Origin: Bacillus ndiopicus
GTDB taxonomy: Bacteria; Bacillota; Bacilli; Bacillales_A; Planococcaceae
Assembly (NCBI RefSeq): GCF_000612805.1
Contig: NZ_HG964407.1
Coordinates: 248,001-312,000, forward strand
Direction of reading: 5' to 3'
DNA: 64,000 bases
Below are positions 8,989 to 17,505 of the stretch, piece after piece (positions within the stretch are counted from its first letter, which is position 1; the number at the start of each line of letters is the position of its first letter). Under the pieces are notes generated by a model. It did no database searches, was not told where the DNA came from, and saw only the letters and a program-made list of their open reading frames with translations. The position numbers and the translations under genes were made by a program.

Positions 8989-10287
8989 ATGTATAAAATT
9001 AATATCTTTACCGCCAAACTCTCCCTCTCTTGGGTTCGGCAGCTAGATAAACTCAAACCTTCATTTTGTGAATTTCATTACCACACATATACAGATTTCG
9101 ATGAGCTTTATGGGCTTTTAGAGCAGCATTTAAGTACAGGAGCTGGAGCACTTTTTAGTGGGCAAATACCATATTTTTTCGCACAAACACAATTTCCAAA
9201 GGTTTCTACCCACATGCTTTATTTCGATATTTCAGAGAGAGATTTTTATCGTGCCTTAACAGAGCTTTTTTATGAGAAAAAAATTACTATGGATCGTATT
9301 GCTATTGATTTTTGCTATGAGGAAAATGGCTATTTAGGCATTCATGAATGGTCTACAGGACAGAAGCCTCATCTGTTTAGCCAAACAATGAATGATTTCG
9401 CAAATAACAATATCATTAACAAAGCGGCAGATTGGCATATTCAATTACATGGTGATAATAAAGTAGATTTAAGCGTTACTCGTATATCAGAAATGAGGGA
9501 ACGGTTAGCGGAGCAGAATATACCATTTATTTTCCTACATCCTTCGTTACATGCAATGCAATTAACATTGGATAACATGTTGAATAAGCTACAGCTTCAG
9601 CAGCTCACTCGAAACAAAGTGGTTGTCGTACATATTTTAATTCCAATTGATAAGTCCAATATCGATGAATTAGAATATCGACAAATAGCTTTGTATAAAG
9701 CTATTTTAGATTTTAAACAAATATATACTAGTTCATTTATTGTGCATCGAGAGGCTTCATACATCGCCATTATTACAACATATGAGCATTTTCTTACTAC
9801 TACGAATAATTATACACATTGCTTGTTAGTAGATTTTTTGGATGATAAATTATCGTTTCCTGTCAAAATAGGATGGGGAATTGGCGACTCTCTCTTAGAA
9901 AGTCAGGAGTTTGCCAAAAAAGCAGCTTCCTTATGCTCCTCGAAGGAAACACAGGGCTATATTATTGAAAATACACGAGAGATTGGTCCTTTACTATACG
10001 GTACTTTACTGCAATTCGATAACGAAAAGCAGCAACACTTACTACAATTAAGCACAACACATGATATTCCTTTATTACAACTACAAAAAATAGAATTGAT
10101 TTTAGAAAAACTCGAAACAACTATCGTTAGTGGAGAACTATTAGGCACACATCTAGGCATTACAATACGTTCTGCAAATCGAATTTTACAACAGCTTCAC
10201 GAAAAAAACTTAGCAGTTGAATTACCAAGTATCACCTCCACAACTCGTGGGCGTCCAAAAAAATATTATCAAATCAACTTATATTAG
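8989..10287 (+). CDS. transcriptional regulator with C-terminal winged helix
   Basis: A 432-residue soluble protein. The last 60 residues form a helix-turn-helix: LGTHLGITIRSANRILQQLHEK followed by a TTRGRPKKYYQINLY wing, as in winged-helix regulators. The remaining 370 residues are not assigned to a family; segments such as KIGWGIGDSLLESQEFAKKA resemble the degenerate GGDEF-like sensory cores of PucR/CdaR-type regulators. It is divergent from the abgT and M20 genes across a 148-bp intergenic region, so local control of that operon is likely. AAGGAG lies 8 nt before ATG at 8989. Confidence 0.6.
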   Translation: MYKINIFTAKLSLSWVRQLDKLKPSFCEFHYHTYTDFDELYGLLEQHLSTGAGALFSGQIPYFFAQTQFPKVSTHMLYFDISERDFYRALTELFYEKKITMDRIAIDFCYEENGYLGIHEWSTGQKPHLFSQTMNDFANNNIINKAADWHIQLHGDNKVDLSVTRISEMRERLAEQNIPFIFLHPSLHAMQLTLDNMLNKLQLQQLTRNKVVVVHILIPIDKSNIDELEYRQIALYKAILDFKQIYTSSFIVHREASYIAIITTYEHFLTTTNNYTHCLLVDFLDDKLSFPVKIGWGIGDSLLESQEFAKKAASLCSSKETQGYIIENTREIGPLLYGTLLQFDNEKQQHLLQLSTTHDIPLLQLQKIELILEKLETTIVSGELLGTHLGITIRSANRILQQLHEKNLAVELPSITSTTRGRPKKYYQINLY

Positions 10288-10327
10288 CCGTGAGGAAAAC
10301 ATCCCCCTTTCCTCACAGCCGTTTTAT
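10287..10327 (+). terminator. terminator of the regulator gene
   Basis: The stem GCCGTGAGG / CCTCACAGC (one mismatch) encloses 15 bases and is followed by GTTTTATT; it overlaps the regulator's stop codon. Confidence 0.75.
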
Positions 10328-10349
10328 TGTGATGTAACATACTACAGTG

Positions 10350-11354
10350 CTATTCCATCCTCCAATTCCAAAGTGCTACATCGCCAACCTTCACATGAAT
10401 AAAATCTTCTTCATCTCGCAATCTAAGCAGCTCCTTCGTTGGTCCTGTAATCACCGCACCATATACGAGGAACCCCTTCTCCTGTAAGAACTTATAACGT
10501 TCTTCTAAATAATCGAGTCTCAAAAACCCCTCATAATAGTTTGCGCCTTTATTTAATAATTCCTCTATGTTGTTCAGCATCCTCCGCTCACTGATTTGAA
10601 TACTGTCTAACTGAAGGATTGTTCCTTCAATACTCGAACGAAAGTCATCTCCCCCATGCTCGGAGCCTCCGTATAAGCCGAAAACATGAGGTAAACTAAT
10701 ATTGCCTTTACCATCTCTCCCAAAAACACCTGGTGTAAAGCTTTCAAATTCCCCTGTAAATAAAGGCATCCACAGTATATCTACATCGTATGGTTGAAGC
10801 TTTGTCAGCAAGTCCTTTGGTGTCATAAGCTTTGTTGTTGAAAATTTCAACTCTGCTACTGTTCCTTCAGGCAACATTTCTAAACGTTCCCAAGTCCCCT
10901 TTGATACGGTATCCTCTATTTCACCATCCTGTTTTGGTGGTAATTTAAAAGAGTAATTATTCAATTTTTGGCGATTCGGATGTTCGAAACGAATAGAGGA
11001 ATGACGTTTTAATAATCCTTTTGAAACTTTCACATCCCCTATTAGCTCATCCTCTCCCCCGATACGTTTGTACATATACAATGAAAAACTCCGCTGTCCA
11101 AACGCATTCACTACACTCTCTTGTAACAATGCGCTGTCTAAGGATACATTCGGCTTTGTCATCCTTGTTGCAACATTTATATAATATGCATCTTCAAAAG
11201 TGGCGCCACTTTTATCAACAACAGTTGTTATAGTAAATTTATAAAGCCAGAAGCACAACAACACCCCTAGTAAGATGCGTAGTATTTTTAATGCTAAAAT
11301 CCTTTTTGAACGCTTTAATATTTTTTCAGTTTTTGCTACATCCCAATTACTCAT
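10350..11354 (-). CDS. membrane-anchored regulator of the ECF sigma factor
   Basis: A 334-residue protein with one membrane segment at about residues 20-42 after a basic N-terminus, then a large extracytoplasmic part. Layout and gene position match the Sigma_reg_N/Sigma_reg_C type of anti-sigma protein found beside ECF sigma factors in Bacillus. It overlaps the sigma-factor gene by 8 bp (ATGAG at its start), and GGAGGGAG provides the ribosome site, so the two are translated as a pair. The short cytoplasmic N-terminus would hold the sigma factor and the outer domain would sense the signal. Family assignment is by layout and context, so moderately sure. Confidence 0.7.
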   Translation of the reverse strand: MSNWDVAKTEKILKRSKRILALKILRILLGVLLCFWLYKFTITTVVDKSGATFEDAYYINVATRMTKPNVSLDSALLQESVVNAFGQRSFSLYMYKRIGGEDELIGDVKVSKGLLKRHSSIRFEHPNRQKLNNYSFKLPPKQDGEIEDTVSKGTWERLEMLPEGTVAELKFSTTKLMTPKDLLTKLQPYDVDILWMPLFTGEFESFTPGVFGRDGKGNISLPHVFGLYGGSEHGGDDFRSSIEGTILQLDSIQISERRMLNNIEELLNKGANYYEGFLRLDYLEERYKFLQEKGFLVYGAVITGPTKELLRLRDEEDFIHVKVGDVALWNWRME

Positions 11355-11871
11355 ATCGCTCTCCCTCCTGTTGTGCTATGCCTTCAAATTTTTTACGCGC
11401 CCTATACAATGTAATTTTTACTTGCTCCTCCGTCATCTTCATAAATTGAGCAATTTCCTTATATGTAAAGCTTTCTTCCTCACGCAAATATAAAACTGTT
11501 CTATAGTTTTCTGGTAAACGTCGCATAATATCCAATACTAAATCTTGATGTACCTTTTCTATTAATTGTTCTTCAGGTATTCCGTAGGGGCTAAACATTT
11601 CCTTAGGGCGCAAGAAAAATTGGAATATTGGATTTTTTTGTCTACGTTCGTTTTTGCGCCATTCATCTAAATAAGCATGCCGTGCCACTTGAAATAACCA
11701 TGCTTTAGCATGCTCTGCACTTGCCACTTCCAATGAAACTGTTGCACGCACGAATGTTTCTTGGACAAGGTCTTCAGCTAATTGTGGATTACCACACATT
11801 TTGTATAAATAAAAATACAATGATTTTGCGTGCTGTCGATATAAATCATCAAGTGTTTCTCTCTTTCTCAT
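11347..11871 (-). CDS. ECF-type RNA polymerase sigma factor
   Basis: A 174-residue group-4 sigma factor. Region 2 contains YFYLYKMCGNPQLAEDLVQETFVRA, the core-binding and -10 recognition helices. Region 4 contains LPENYRTVLYLREEESFTYKEIA and a helix-turn-helix ending VKITLYRARKKFE. ATG at 11871 follows GGAGG closely, so the 11 codons upstream were excluded. It overlaps the membrane regulator gene downstream. An ECF-like promoter lies about 30-57 bp upstream of the start, suggesting autoregulation. The exact ECF group (SigM, SigX or SigW type) cannot be set from sequence alone. Confidence 0.9.
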   Translation of the reverse strand: MRKRETLDDLYRQHAKSLYFYLYKMCGNPQLAEDLVQETFVRATVSLEVASAEHAKAWLFQVARHAYLDEWRKNERRQKNPIFQFFLRPKEMFSPYGIPEEQLIEKVHQDLVLDIMRRLPENYRTVLYLREEESFTYKEIAQFMKMTEEQVKITLYRARKKFEGIAQQEGERYE

Positions 11872-11901
11872 AGCCCCTCCTCCCAAGCCCCATACTTTTA
11901 A

Positions 11902-11928
11902 CACGTTTTAGATATAGAGAATGTTACA
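11902..11928 (-). promoter_or_regulatory. ECF-sigma-type promoter, probable autoregulation
   Basis: Read on the minus strand, TGTAAC at 11928-11923 is followed after 17 bases by CGTG at 11905-11902. This resembles the (T)GAAAC-N16/17-CGTC class used by Bacillus ECF sigma factors, and it lies just upstream of the sigma gene. Confidence 0.55.
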
Positions 11929-12025
11929 GGAATAGTAGAAAATTTTTATAAATAAGGGGATTTTTTAATTATAGGTCAAAAAAAGAGATACGATTTCATC
12001 TCCTATATGCTCTAGCGCAGAATAT

Positions 12026-12059
12026 AAAAAAGTTCCGATTTGCAACAACCAGAACTTTT
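12026..12059 (-). terminator. terminator of the cupin gene
   Basis: The stem AAAAGTTC / GAACTTTT closes a 16-base loop. On the minus strand it runs into a T tract, immediately after the cupin stop. A second small hairpin with a seven-T tail lies at 11978-12002. Confidence 0.75.
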
Positions 12060-12066
12060 CGCCACA

Positions 12067-12366
12067 TTATTTTTTTATACGCACAACGATAATCTCACAA
12101 TCTTCCACCGCTTCTAAGCTATGTTTTTCATTCGGTTCAAGCATTAATAACGCATTTGCATCCAGCTCTGTGACTTGTCCCTCAACATAAAATTTCACGC
12201 GCCCTTTTCGACACACAATTAATACCTCACCAGGCGCTGAATGCTCAGCCACCATTTCGCCTGTTTTCAATTGAATATTCATCACATCATAATCAGCACC
12301 TACTGCCACTTTACCCACATGTTTTACTTTGTTCTGCAATAACTGCTCCACTTGAATATACTGCAT
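12067..12366 (-). CDS. small cupin-domain protein
   Basis: A 99-residue single cupin barrel. The first motif is degenerate (GEMVAEHSAPGEVLIVCRKGRVKF, one His and one Glu visible) and the second motif has LEPNEKHSLEAVED with a His. It may bind a metal or small ligand, but the full His-His-Glu-His set is not evident. AGGAGG lies close before the ATG. A HepT-like remnant precedes it by about 15 bp, and a terminator follows. Confidence 0.8.
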   Translation of the reverse strand: MQYIQVEQLLQNKVKHVGKVAVGADYDVMNIQLKTGEMVAEHSAPGEVLIVCRKGRVKFYVEGQVTELDANALLMLEPNEKHSLEAVEDCEIIVVRIKK

Positions 12367-12380
12367 GTAGAATACCTCCT

Positions 12381-12599
12381 TTATTTCACCGCTAAAATTA
12401 TTTGAGTATAGCTTGTAAAATCACCAAGATGTTTCTCAATAATCGCCTGTAAAATTCCTAATTCTATAGCCTGATAATCATGAACAGCAATATTGCGAAA
12501 ACCAATCATGTTCATTAATGATCTCGCCAGCTTTTCATCAATGCTATGTGTATCTCCCTGCATCCCACATCTATCAATACTATAAACCTCTCCAACTAT
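12381..12599 (-). pseudogene. HepT-like toxin (DUF86) C-terminal remnant
   Basis: About 70 codons remain of a HepT-type HEPN ribonuclease. IDEKLARSLMNMIGFRN followed by IAVHDY is the C-terminal half, and the RX4HXY active-site motif (RNIAVHDY) is intact. A full HepT is about twice as long; upstream the frame is closed by a stop at about 12600, and no MntA-type nucleotidyltransferase antitoxin is seen nearby. An ATG at 12563 could still start a 60-residue peptide, but with a poor ribosome site. Best read as the decayed end of a lost toxin-antitoxin pair. Confidence 0.7.
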
Positions 12600-12624
12600 T
12601 TAAATTAGAGAGGCAGAGAATAAT

Positions 12625-12942
12625 CTATTTACTTGCGTTTTGTATCATAAGACTTAAAATATCATCTTCTTGTATAGTATTGCTAGCTACTTTATTGCGC
12701 TGGATTTTCCTGCACTTTATACATTCGTGTATAATTTGATAGCCCTTTTTACCCGTGTAATCTAAGCTAATTGGTTTCATTAAGCCTTTACATTCGCTTA
12801 AACGATCTCCAGGCTTCATGTCTAAATGCTTTGAATACAAGCAAAATGGGCAATGATTACGAAAGCTACCATTTGTTAATGGCTCTACAGATGCTTGACA
12901 ATTTTCACATTGAAAAGCAGTATTTTCTTTTAATCTACTCAA
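12625..12942 (-). CDS. RNHCP domain protein
   Basis: A 105-residue zinc-ribbon-like protein. Two CxxC pairs are visible: CENC near residue 12 and CPFC in the family-naming stretch FRNHCPFCLYSKHLD near residue 30; a third pair, CIKC, lies near residue 78. The RNHCP family is small and of unknown biochemical role. The start is a TTG at 12942 with GGAGG about 10 nt upstream. Identification rests on the diagnostic motif. Confidence 0.85.
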   Translation of the reverse strand: MSRLKENTAFQCENCQASVEPLTNGSFRNHCPFCLYSKHLDMKPGDRLSECKGLMKPISLDYTGKKGYQIIHECIKCRKIQRNKVASNTIQEDDILSLMIQNASK

Positions 12943-13435
12943 GCGTTATCTTCCTCCAAGATGAATTTTTCCATCATTGAAGAAAGGGTTCCGTTTGTTT
13001 TCCTATATTCGTATAGTTTCAGGCTTTTAAGGTAAATGGACATATTCACCGCTTTGCCCTACAAAGCGATTACTTCTAGTTCCTACTTCACAAAAACATT
13101 TTTCATTTCTTGATCCGAACCTCGATTGGTTTTATGATTTTGTACCAACCACTGTAAGACAGACATCTCCACCTTCCACTAGTAAGTGTTCACCATAATC
13201 ACTGACATCGGCAGCCGTCCCCTAAAAGATCACGTTGAGTTGAATGAATCGAATCAAAAAATCACTCCGTTATTATTACAAATGTAGATTATTCTCAATA
13301 TTTATTATGCCTTAAAAAATTTCACACCACAATATTCACTAACAAGCTCAAAACCCATTTGACGAAAAGTGAACCTTTCCCCCTTCTTTATCCGTATAAT
13401 TAGCTAATAACTCAAGATTAAGGAGTGAGAAAGTT
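12943..13435. other. intergenic region without a recognised gene
   Basis: No supported gene was found in about 490 bp. A 7-bp perfect stem CGCTTTG / CAAAGCG lies at 13049-13067. On the plus strand about 55 codons are open from near 13030 (containing PNLDWFYDFVPTTV), without a start codon or ribosome site, so decayed coding sequence is possible. Confidence 0.4.
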
Positions 13436-13567
13436 ATGTGGTGGATTTTCGGTGTTCCCTTTTTCATTTTAGGCATTTCGAATAACAATTGGTCATTTGT
13501 TATAATTGGCATTGCGTTATCGGTTGTTTTTTATACTACTATGGATAAAAAGAAACAAAAAAAATAA
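13436..13567 (+). CDS. small membrane protein, 43 residues
   Basis: A short frame starting MWWIFGVPFFILGIS with an excellent AAGGAG about 10 nt before its ATG. The peptide has two hydrophobic stretches (residues 2-14 and 19-33) and a lysine-rich tail (MDKKKQKK), the usual layout of a small inner-face-anchored membrane peptide. No family was recognised. An 11-bp inverted repeat (13627-13637 with 13659-13669) follows, but without a T tract. Confidence 0.6.
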   Translation: MWWIFGVPFFILGISNNNWSFVIIGIALSVVFYTTMDKKKQKK

Positions 13568-13735
13568 ACGCCATTTTGTTTCTCTTTCAACTAAACTCTA
13601 CTTTTCAATGTTACAGAAACAACACAGGGATTTTGGAAGATGACACTGCCTCCCCTCCAAAATCCCATTATCAATGGATGCCTAAAACGGTGCAATATCC
13701 ATACTTTTAGATCACTTATTATTCCACGTTTCACT

Positions 13736-14422
13736 TTAATAAGCCTTCTTCAACCGCTCCTGTCGCTTCATCGGATCAAGGCGGCGCTCTAGCCAACCAA
13801 GACCTACGTCAACAATTATAGCCATTAATGCTGTTGGAATAGCACCTGCTAAAATAATAGCCGTGCCGTCGGTCGCATTCGTTCCGCGAATAATAATATC
13901 CCCTAAGCCACCTGCACCAATAAAGGCTCCAATCGCTGTAATACCAATCGCGATAACAAGCGCAATACGTATACCTGTAATAATAATTGATAAAGCTAAT
14001 GGGAGCTCAATCATATAAAGCATTTGCTGGCGAGTCATTCCCATTCCACGCCCAGCATCTGTTAGGCTTTTATCAATTGTCGTAATGCCTGTGTATGTGT
14101 TTTTAATAATTGGTAGTAAAGAGTATAGAAATACAGTAACAATTACTGTCGTTTTGCCCAATCCAAGTACTAGCATAATCATTGCCATTAACGCTAAGGC
14201 TGGAATCGTTTGAATAATATTTGCTAATGTGATAATAGGTCCTGCTAGCTTCATATTTTTAGCAATCAATATTCCAATTGGAATGCCGAAAAGAGTAGCG
14301 AGCAATACACCATATACTGAAATAAAAAAATGCGTCATAAATTGCTCTAACACATAAAATCCATTTTCCTGGAAATAATAGACGAACTGCTCAAATGTGC
14401 TTAGCTGGGATAAATCCTGCAT
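13736..14422 (-). CDS. opuCD: osmoprotectant ABC transporter permease (OpuCD type)
   Basis: A 228-residue membrane protein with about five to six helices and the binding-protein-dependent permease loop GRGMGMTRQQMLYMIELPLAL near residue 115, which docks on the ATPase. It is the second permease of an OpuC-type glycine betaine/carnitine/choline uptake system. Its start overlaps the stop of the binding-protein gene (TAATG), so it is translationally coupled as the last gene of the operon. Confidence 0.9.
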   Translation of the reverse strand: MQDLSQLSTFEQFVYYFQENGFYVLEQFMTHFFISVYGVLLATLFGIPIGILIAKNMKLAGPIITLANIIQTIPALALMAMIMLVLGLGKTTVIVTVFLYSLLPIIKNTYTGITTIDKSLTDAGRGMGMTRQQMLYMIELPLALSIIITGIRIALVIAIGITAIGAFIGAGGLGDIIIRGTNATDGTAIILAGAIPTALMAIIVDVGLGWLERRLDPMKRQERLKKAY

Positions 14423-15351
14423 TATTCCTCACCCTCTTCTTCGCTAAAATAGTTGTTTTCCACTAAGAAGTTTTTTGCTACGACTGCTGGCTCCAATAAA
14501 TTATTATCACTCAAATAATTGAGCTCCTGCATTTGTGCAGTTGAAATTTTGCCAATTAGACGATCAATAACAGCCCCTAGCTCAGGCTTTGCCTCTAATA
14601 TTTCATTCGTAGCAAGCGCACTTGTTTCGTAAGGCGGGAAGAAATGCAAATCATCCTCTAAAACCTTCAAATTGTACGAGGCAATACGCCCATCTGTTGT
14701 ATAGCCTAGTACAACATCAACTTCGCCCGCCTGAACCGCATCATATACTAAGCCAATTTGCATGGGATATGTGCGATTAAAGTCAAAACCATATTCTTGC
14801 ACAAATGCTTTATAGCCATCGCCTTCACGGTTTAGCCATGATGTATCAACGCCCGCTTCAATCTCATTGGCAATTGCAGCTAAGTCACTCACTTTATTTA
14901 AATTATATTTCTCAGCTGTTTCTTGAGAAACCATAAATGCATAGGTATTTTCAAAGCCATACGTATCGAAAAATTTTTGATTAAATTGCTCATCAAATGC
15001 TTTTTGCACATATTTTATTGCTTCTTTTGGATCTTTAATTGGTTCAGCCTTTAATGCACCTGTTAAATCCGTTCCTGTATAACGTGCCGCCGAAACATTT
15101 GCATCACCATTGACCATAGCTTGGTGAGCAACGGTACTTGAGCCTAGATTATTAATTAATTCCACTTCTTCGTCAGTATAATGTTCAATCATTTGCTTTA
15201 ATATATGGCCCATAATTTGTGATTCAGTAGTAACCATTGTCGCTACTTTTATTTTCTCTGTGCTTTTCTTTTGTCCACCCGACAAAGAACAGCCAGTTAA
15301 AACCGTCAGCGCAAGCAATATACTACTGAAAACTGCTATCGTTTTTTTCAT
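14422..15351 (-). CDS. opuCC: osmoprotectant substrate-binding lipoprotein (OpuCC type)
   Basis: A roughly 309-residue lipoprotein. The signal sequence is MKKTIAVFSSILLALTVLTGC, with lipobox LTGC giving Cys about residue 21. The mature part has the OpuAC/ProX-type fold: VATMVTTESQIMGHILKQMI, then the ligand loop GSSTVAHQAMVNGDANVSAARYTGTD. It would capture quaternary amines outside the membrane and pass them to the two permeases. ATG at 15351 begins the signal peptide and has GAGG nearby; an ATG five codons upstream overlaps the previous stop (ATGA) and is the alternative. Confidence 0.9.
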   Translation of the reverse strand: MKKTIAVFSSILLALTVLTGCSLSGGQKKSTEKIKVATMVTTESQIMGHILKQMIEHYTDEEVELINNLGSSTVAHQAMVNGDANVSAARYTGTDLTGALKAEPIKDPKEAIKYVQKAFDEQFNQKFFDTYGFENTYAFMVSQETAEKYNLNKVSDLAAIANEIEAGVDTSWLNREGDGYKAFVQEYGFDFNRTYPMQIGLVYDAVQAGEVDVVLGYTTDGRIASYNLKVLEDDLHFFPPYETSALATNEILEAKPELGAVIDRLIGKISTAQMQELNYLSDNNLLEPAVVAKNFLVENNYFSEEEGEE

Positions 15352-15362
15352 AATCTCACGCC

Positions 15363-15998
15363 TCATTTCTCTACTTTTAATCCTTTAGGTGTTACCCAAA
15401 TTTCTAATTTTGATAAAATAAAATCGGTTAATAATGCTAAAACAGTAACGAGTACAGCCCCACCAATAATTAAATCTGTTTGATATAAATTCAAACCGTT
15501 AAACACAAAGTCACCCAACCCTCCGGCACCTATATAAGAAGCCAATGTAGCCCATGCAATAACGTAAACCGCGGATAATCTGATACCCGCCATAATAACA
15601 GGTATTGCCAAAGGAAGCTCCACCATCCATACTGATTGCATCTGCGTCATTCCCATACTAATACCAGCTTTTTTCAAATCACCATTTACAGATTTCATCC
15701 CTATAAATGTATTATTTAAAATTGGTAGTAGCGTATAAATAAATAGCGCAATGATAGCTGGTACTTTACCAACACCCAAAAAAGGAATCATTATCGCTAA
15801 AATAGCAAGTGAAGGTAAGGTTTGAAAAACGCTTGTAATTGCTAAAATGATTTTTGCTAGACGTGTCGTTTTAGATAGAACTACACCGAGCGGAATCGCA
15901 ACAATAGCACCTAATAATAATGCAATAATTGAAATATAAAAATGCTCCCATGTTTTTAGTACAATATCACTTATATTTTGTGTGAAGAAATCAATCAT
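15363..15998 (-). CDS. opuCB: osmoprotectant ABC transporter permease (OpuCB type)
   Basis: A 211-residue permease with about five to six membrane helices and the docking loop GISMGMTQMQSVWMVELPLAIPV near residue 115. It is paralogous to the OpuCD-type gene further down the operon; the binding-protein gene sits between the two, as in Bacillus opuC. The ATG overlaps the ATPase stop (ATGA), and GGAGG precedes it. Confidence 0.9.
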   Translation of the reverse strand: MIDFFTQNISDIVLKTWEHFYISIIALLLGAIVAIPLGVVLSKTTRLAKIILAITSVFQTLPSLAILAIMIPFLGVGKVPAIIALFIYTLLPILNNTFIGMKSVNGDLKKAGISMGMTQMQSVWMVELPLAIPVIMAGIRLSAVYVIAWATLASYIGAGGLGDFVFNGLNLYQTDLIIGGAVLVTVLALLTDFILSKLEIWVTPKGLKVEK

Positions 15999-17167
15999 AC
16001 AGATTCCTCCTCAGTCGTTATATCGTTTACTAGTAGTGCGTTTTCTTCCTTTTCGTCTCCCCAAATTGTGTCGTAAATTGTATCAACAATGTTAGCTCGC
16101 GTAATAAGACCTATTAAGCGTTTATCATCATCTACAACAGGAATATTTTGGAGATTTCGTTTTAATATACGGCGTACAGAATCCTGCAGCTTCGTTCCCG
16201 TTTTCACATAAACTACTTCTCGTTGCATCACTTCATCGATGCTTTGGCGATTACGCTGTGGACCTGTAAAGCTTTCAACATTTAAAAAACCAATTAAACG
16301 TTTATCAGCGTCTGTTACAAATAAAGTATCCACACGTTTTGATACCATTAAACGAAGTGCTTCATCCAAGCTTTTTTCAATCGTAATTGAGATTGGGTTA
16401 ATCATTACCTCATCTACAGTTTTTACACTTGGTTTATTTTGAATTAGGCGATGTGAGCCAATAAAGTCTCTCACAAAATCATTTGCGGGGTTGGATAAAA
16501 TATTATCTGGGGTGTCAAATTGAACAACTTTACCATCATGCATAATACAAATGCGATCTGCTAATTTAATTGCTTCATCCATATCGTGCGTAACAAAAAT
16601 CACTGTTTTGCCAAGACGAACTTGTAAATCTTTCATTAAGTCTTGCAAGGTGTCACGTGTTATTGGGTCAAGTGCACCAAATGGCTCATCCATTAAAATG
16701 ATATCTTGGTTTGCCGCTAAAGCGCGCACAACACCAATACGTTGCTGTTGCCCACCTGATAGCTGTGCGGGGTACATATCTAAATAAGAGGTAGGTAAAT
16801 TAACAAGCTCAATTAAACGCTCAGCGACTTTATTTTTTTCTTCCTTATCCCATTTCAAAAGCTTTGGAACGAGCGTAATATTGTCGCGTATTGTCATATG
16901 AGGCATTAATCCGATTTGCTGAATAACATAACCAATTTGCCTACGTAACTGAACAGGATTCATTTTTGATAAGTCTGTTCCATCCAACAAAATCTTCCCG
17001 CTGGTCGGCTCTACCATGCGATTAATCATTCTTAGTGCAGTCGTTTTCCCACTTCCACTCGTTCCGATAAATGCTATAAACTCACCTTTTTCGATATCAA
17101 TCGTTAAATTATCTACGGCTTTTTTGCCACCACGGTATGTTTTTGTCAAATTTTGAATTGAAAGCAT
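15995..17167 (-). CDS. opuCA: osmoprotectant ABC transporter ATPase with CBS domains (OpuCA type)
   Basis: A 390-residue ATPase that powers betaine/carnitine/choline import. Walker A GTSGSGKTT is near residue 37, the signature LSGGQQQRIG near 137, and Walker B IILMDEPFGALD near 155. The C-terminal third holds two CBS motifs (about 255-365), the part that in OpuA/OpuC systems senses ionic strength or nucleotides. ATG at 17167 has AAGGAG about 8 nt upstream; six upstream codons were excluded. It is the first gene of the four-gene operon. Confidence 0.92.
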   Translation of the reverse strand: MLSIQNLTKTYRGGKKAVDNLTIDIEKGEFIAFIGTSGSGKTTALRMINRMVEPTSGKILLDGTDLSKMNPVQLRRQIGYVIQQIGLMPHMTIRDNITLVPKLLKWDKEEKNKVAERLIELVNLPTSYLDMYPAQLSGGQQQRIGVVRALAANQDIILMDEPFGALDPITRDTLQDLMKDLQVRLGKTVIFVTHDMDEAIKLADRICIMHDGKVVQFDTPDNILSNPANDFVRDFIGSHRLIQNKPSVKTVDEVMINPISITIEKSLDEALRLMVSKRVDTLFVTDADKRLIGFLNVESFTGPQRNRQSIDEVMQREVVYVKTGTKLQDSVRRILKRNLQNIPVVDDDKRLIGLITRANIVDTIYDTIWGDEKEENALLVNDITTEEESV

Positions 17168-17432
17168 ATAATCACACTCCTTCATAAAATCACTAATTGC
17201 ATCTATTTATGCCCATATTTCATAATAAAAACGCAATCATTTACCAAATTAACTCTACCAAAGTGACAACTTCATTTATTTTATAAGTTGTTTGTTTTAA
17301 TATTATAGATTAAATGTCTTTAATGAGCAAATTTTCATCTATTATTAATCTCAGTAAAACTGATAGTATCCGTTATATACCACATTATTAGAGGTCTGTT
17401 GGAACAAAACATCTACCAAATTAAAAAACAAA
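17168..17432. other. AT-rich region upstream of opuCA
   Basis: About 265 bp carrying the opuC promoter region. No coding sequence, riboswitch or convincing -35/-10 pair could be assigned. Confidence 0.4.
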
Positions 17433-17475
17433 GAAACCGATGAAATTTTACAAAATGTAAAATTTCATCGGTTTC
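17427..17475 (-). terminator. terminator with a 20-bp perfect stem
   Basis: The sequence at 17433-17452 (GAAACCGATGAAATTTTACA) pairs without mismatch with 17456-17475 around a three-base loop. On the minus strand it is followed by CTTTG and then TTTTTT. It lies 30 bp after the end of the diguanylate-cyclase gene. Confidence 0.85.
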
Positions 17476-17505
17476 CATAAGAAGTCAGTTATATCCTAGC
17501 CTTCC

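Noticed and set aside
12381-12563. Complete short HepT toxin
   Set aside because: The N-terminal half of the HEPN domain is missing and no MntA partner is nearby.
13030-13200. Possible transposase N-terminal relic (PNLDWFYDFVP)
   Set aside because: The resemblance to IS1182-type openings is too weak; there is no start, catalytic residue or terminal repeat.
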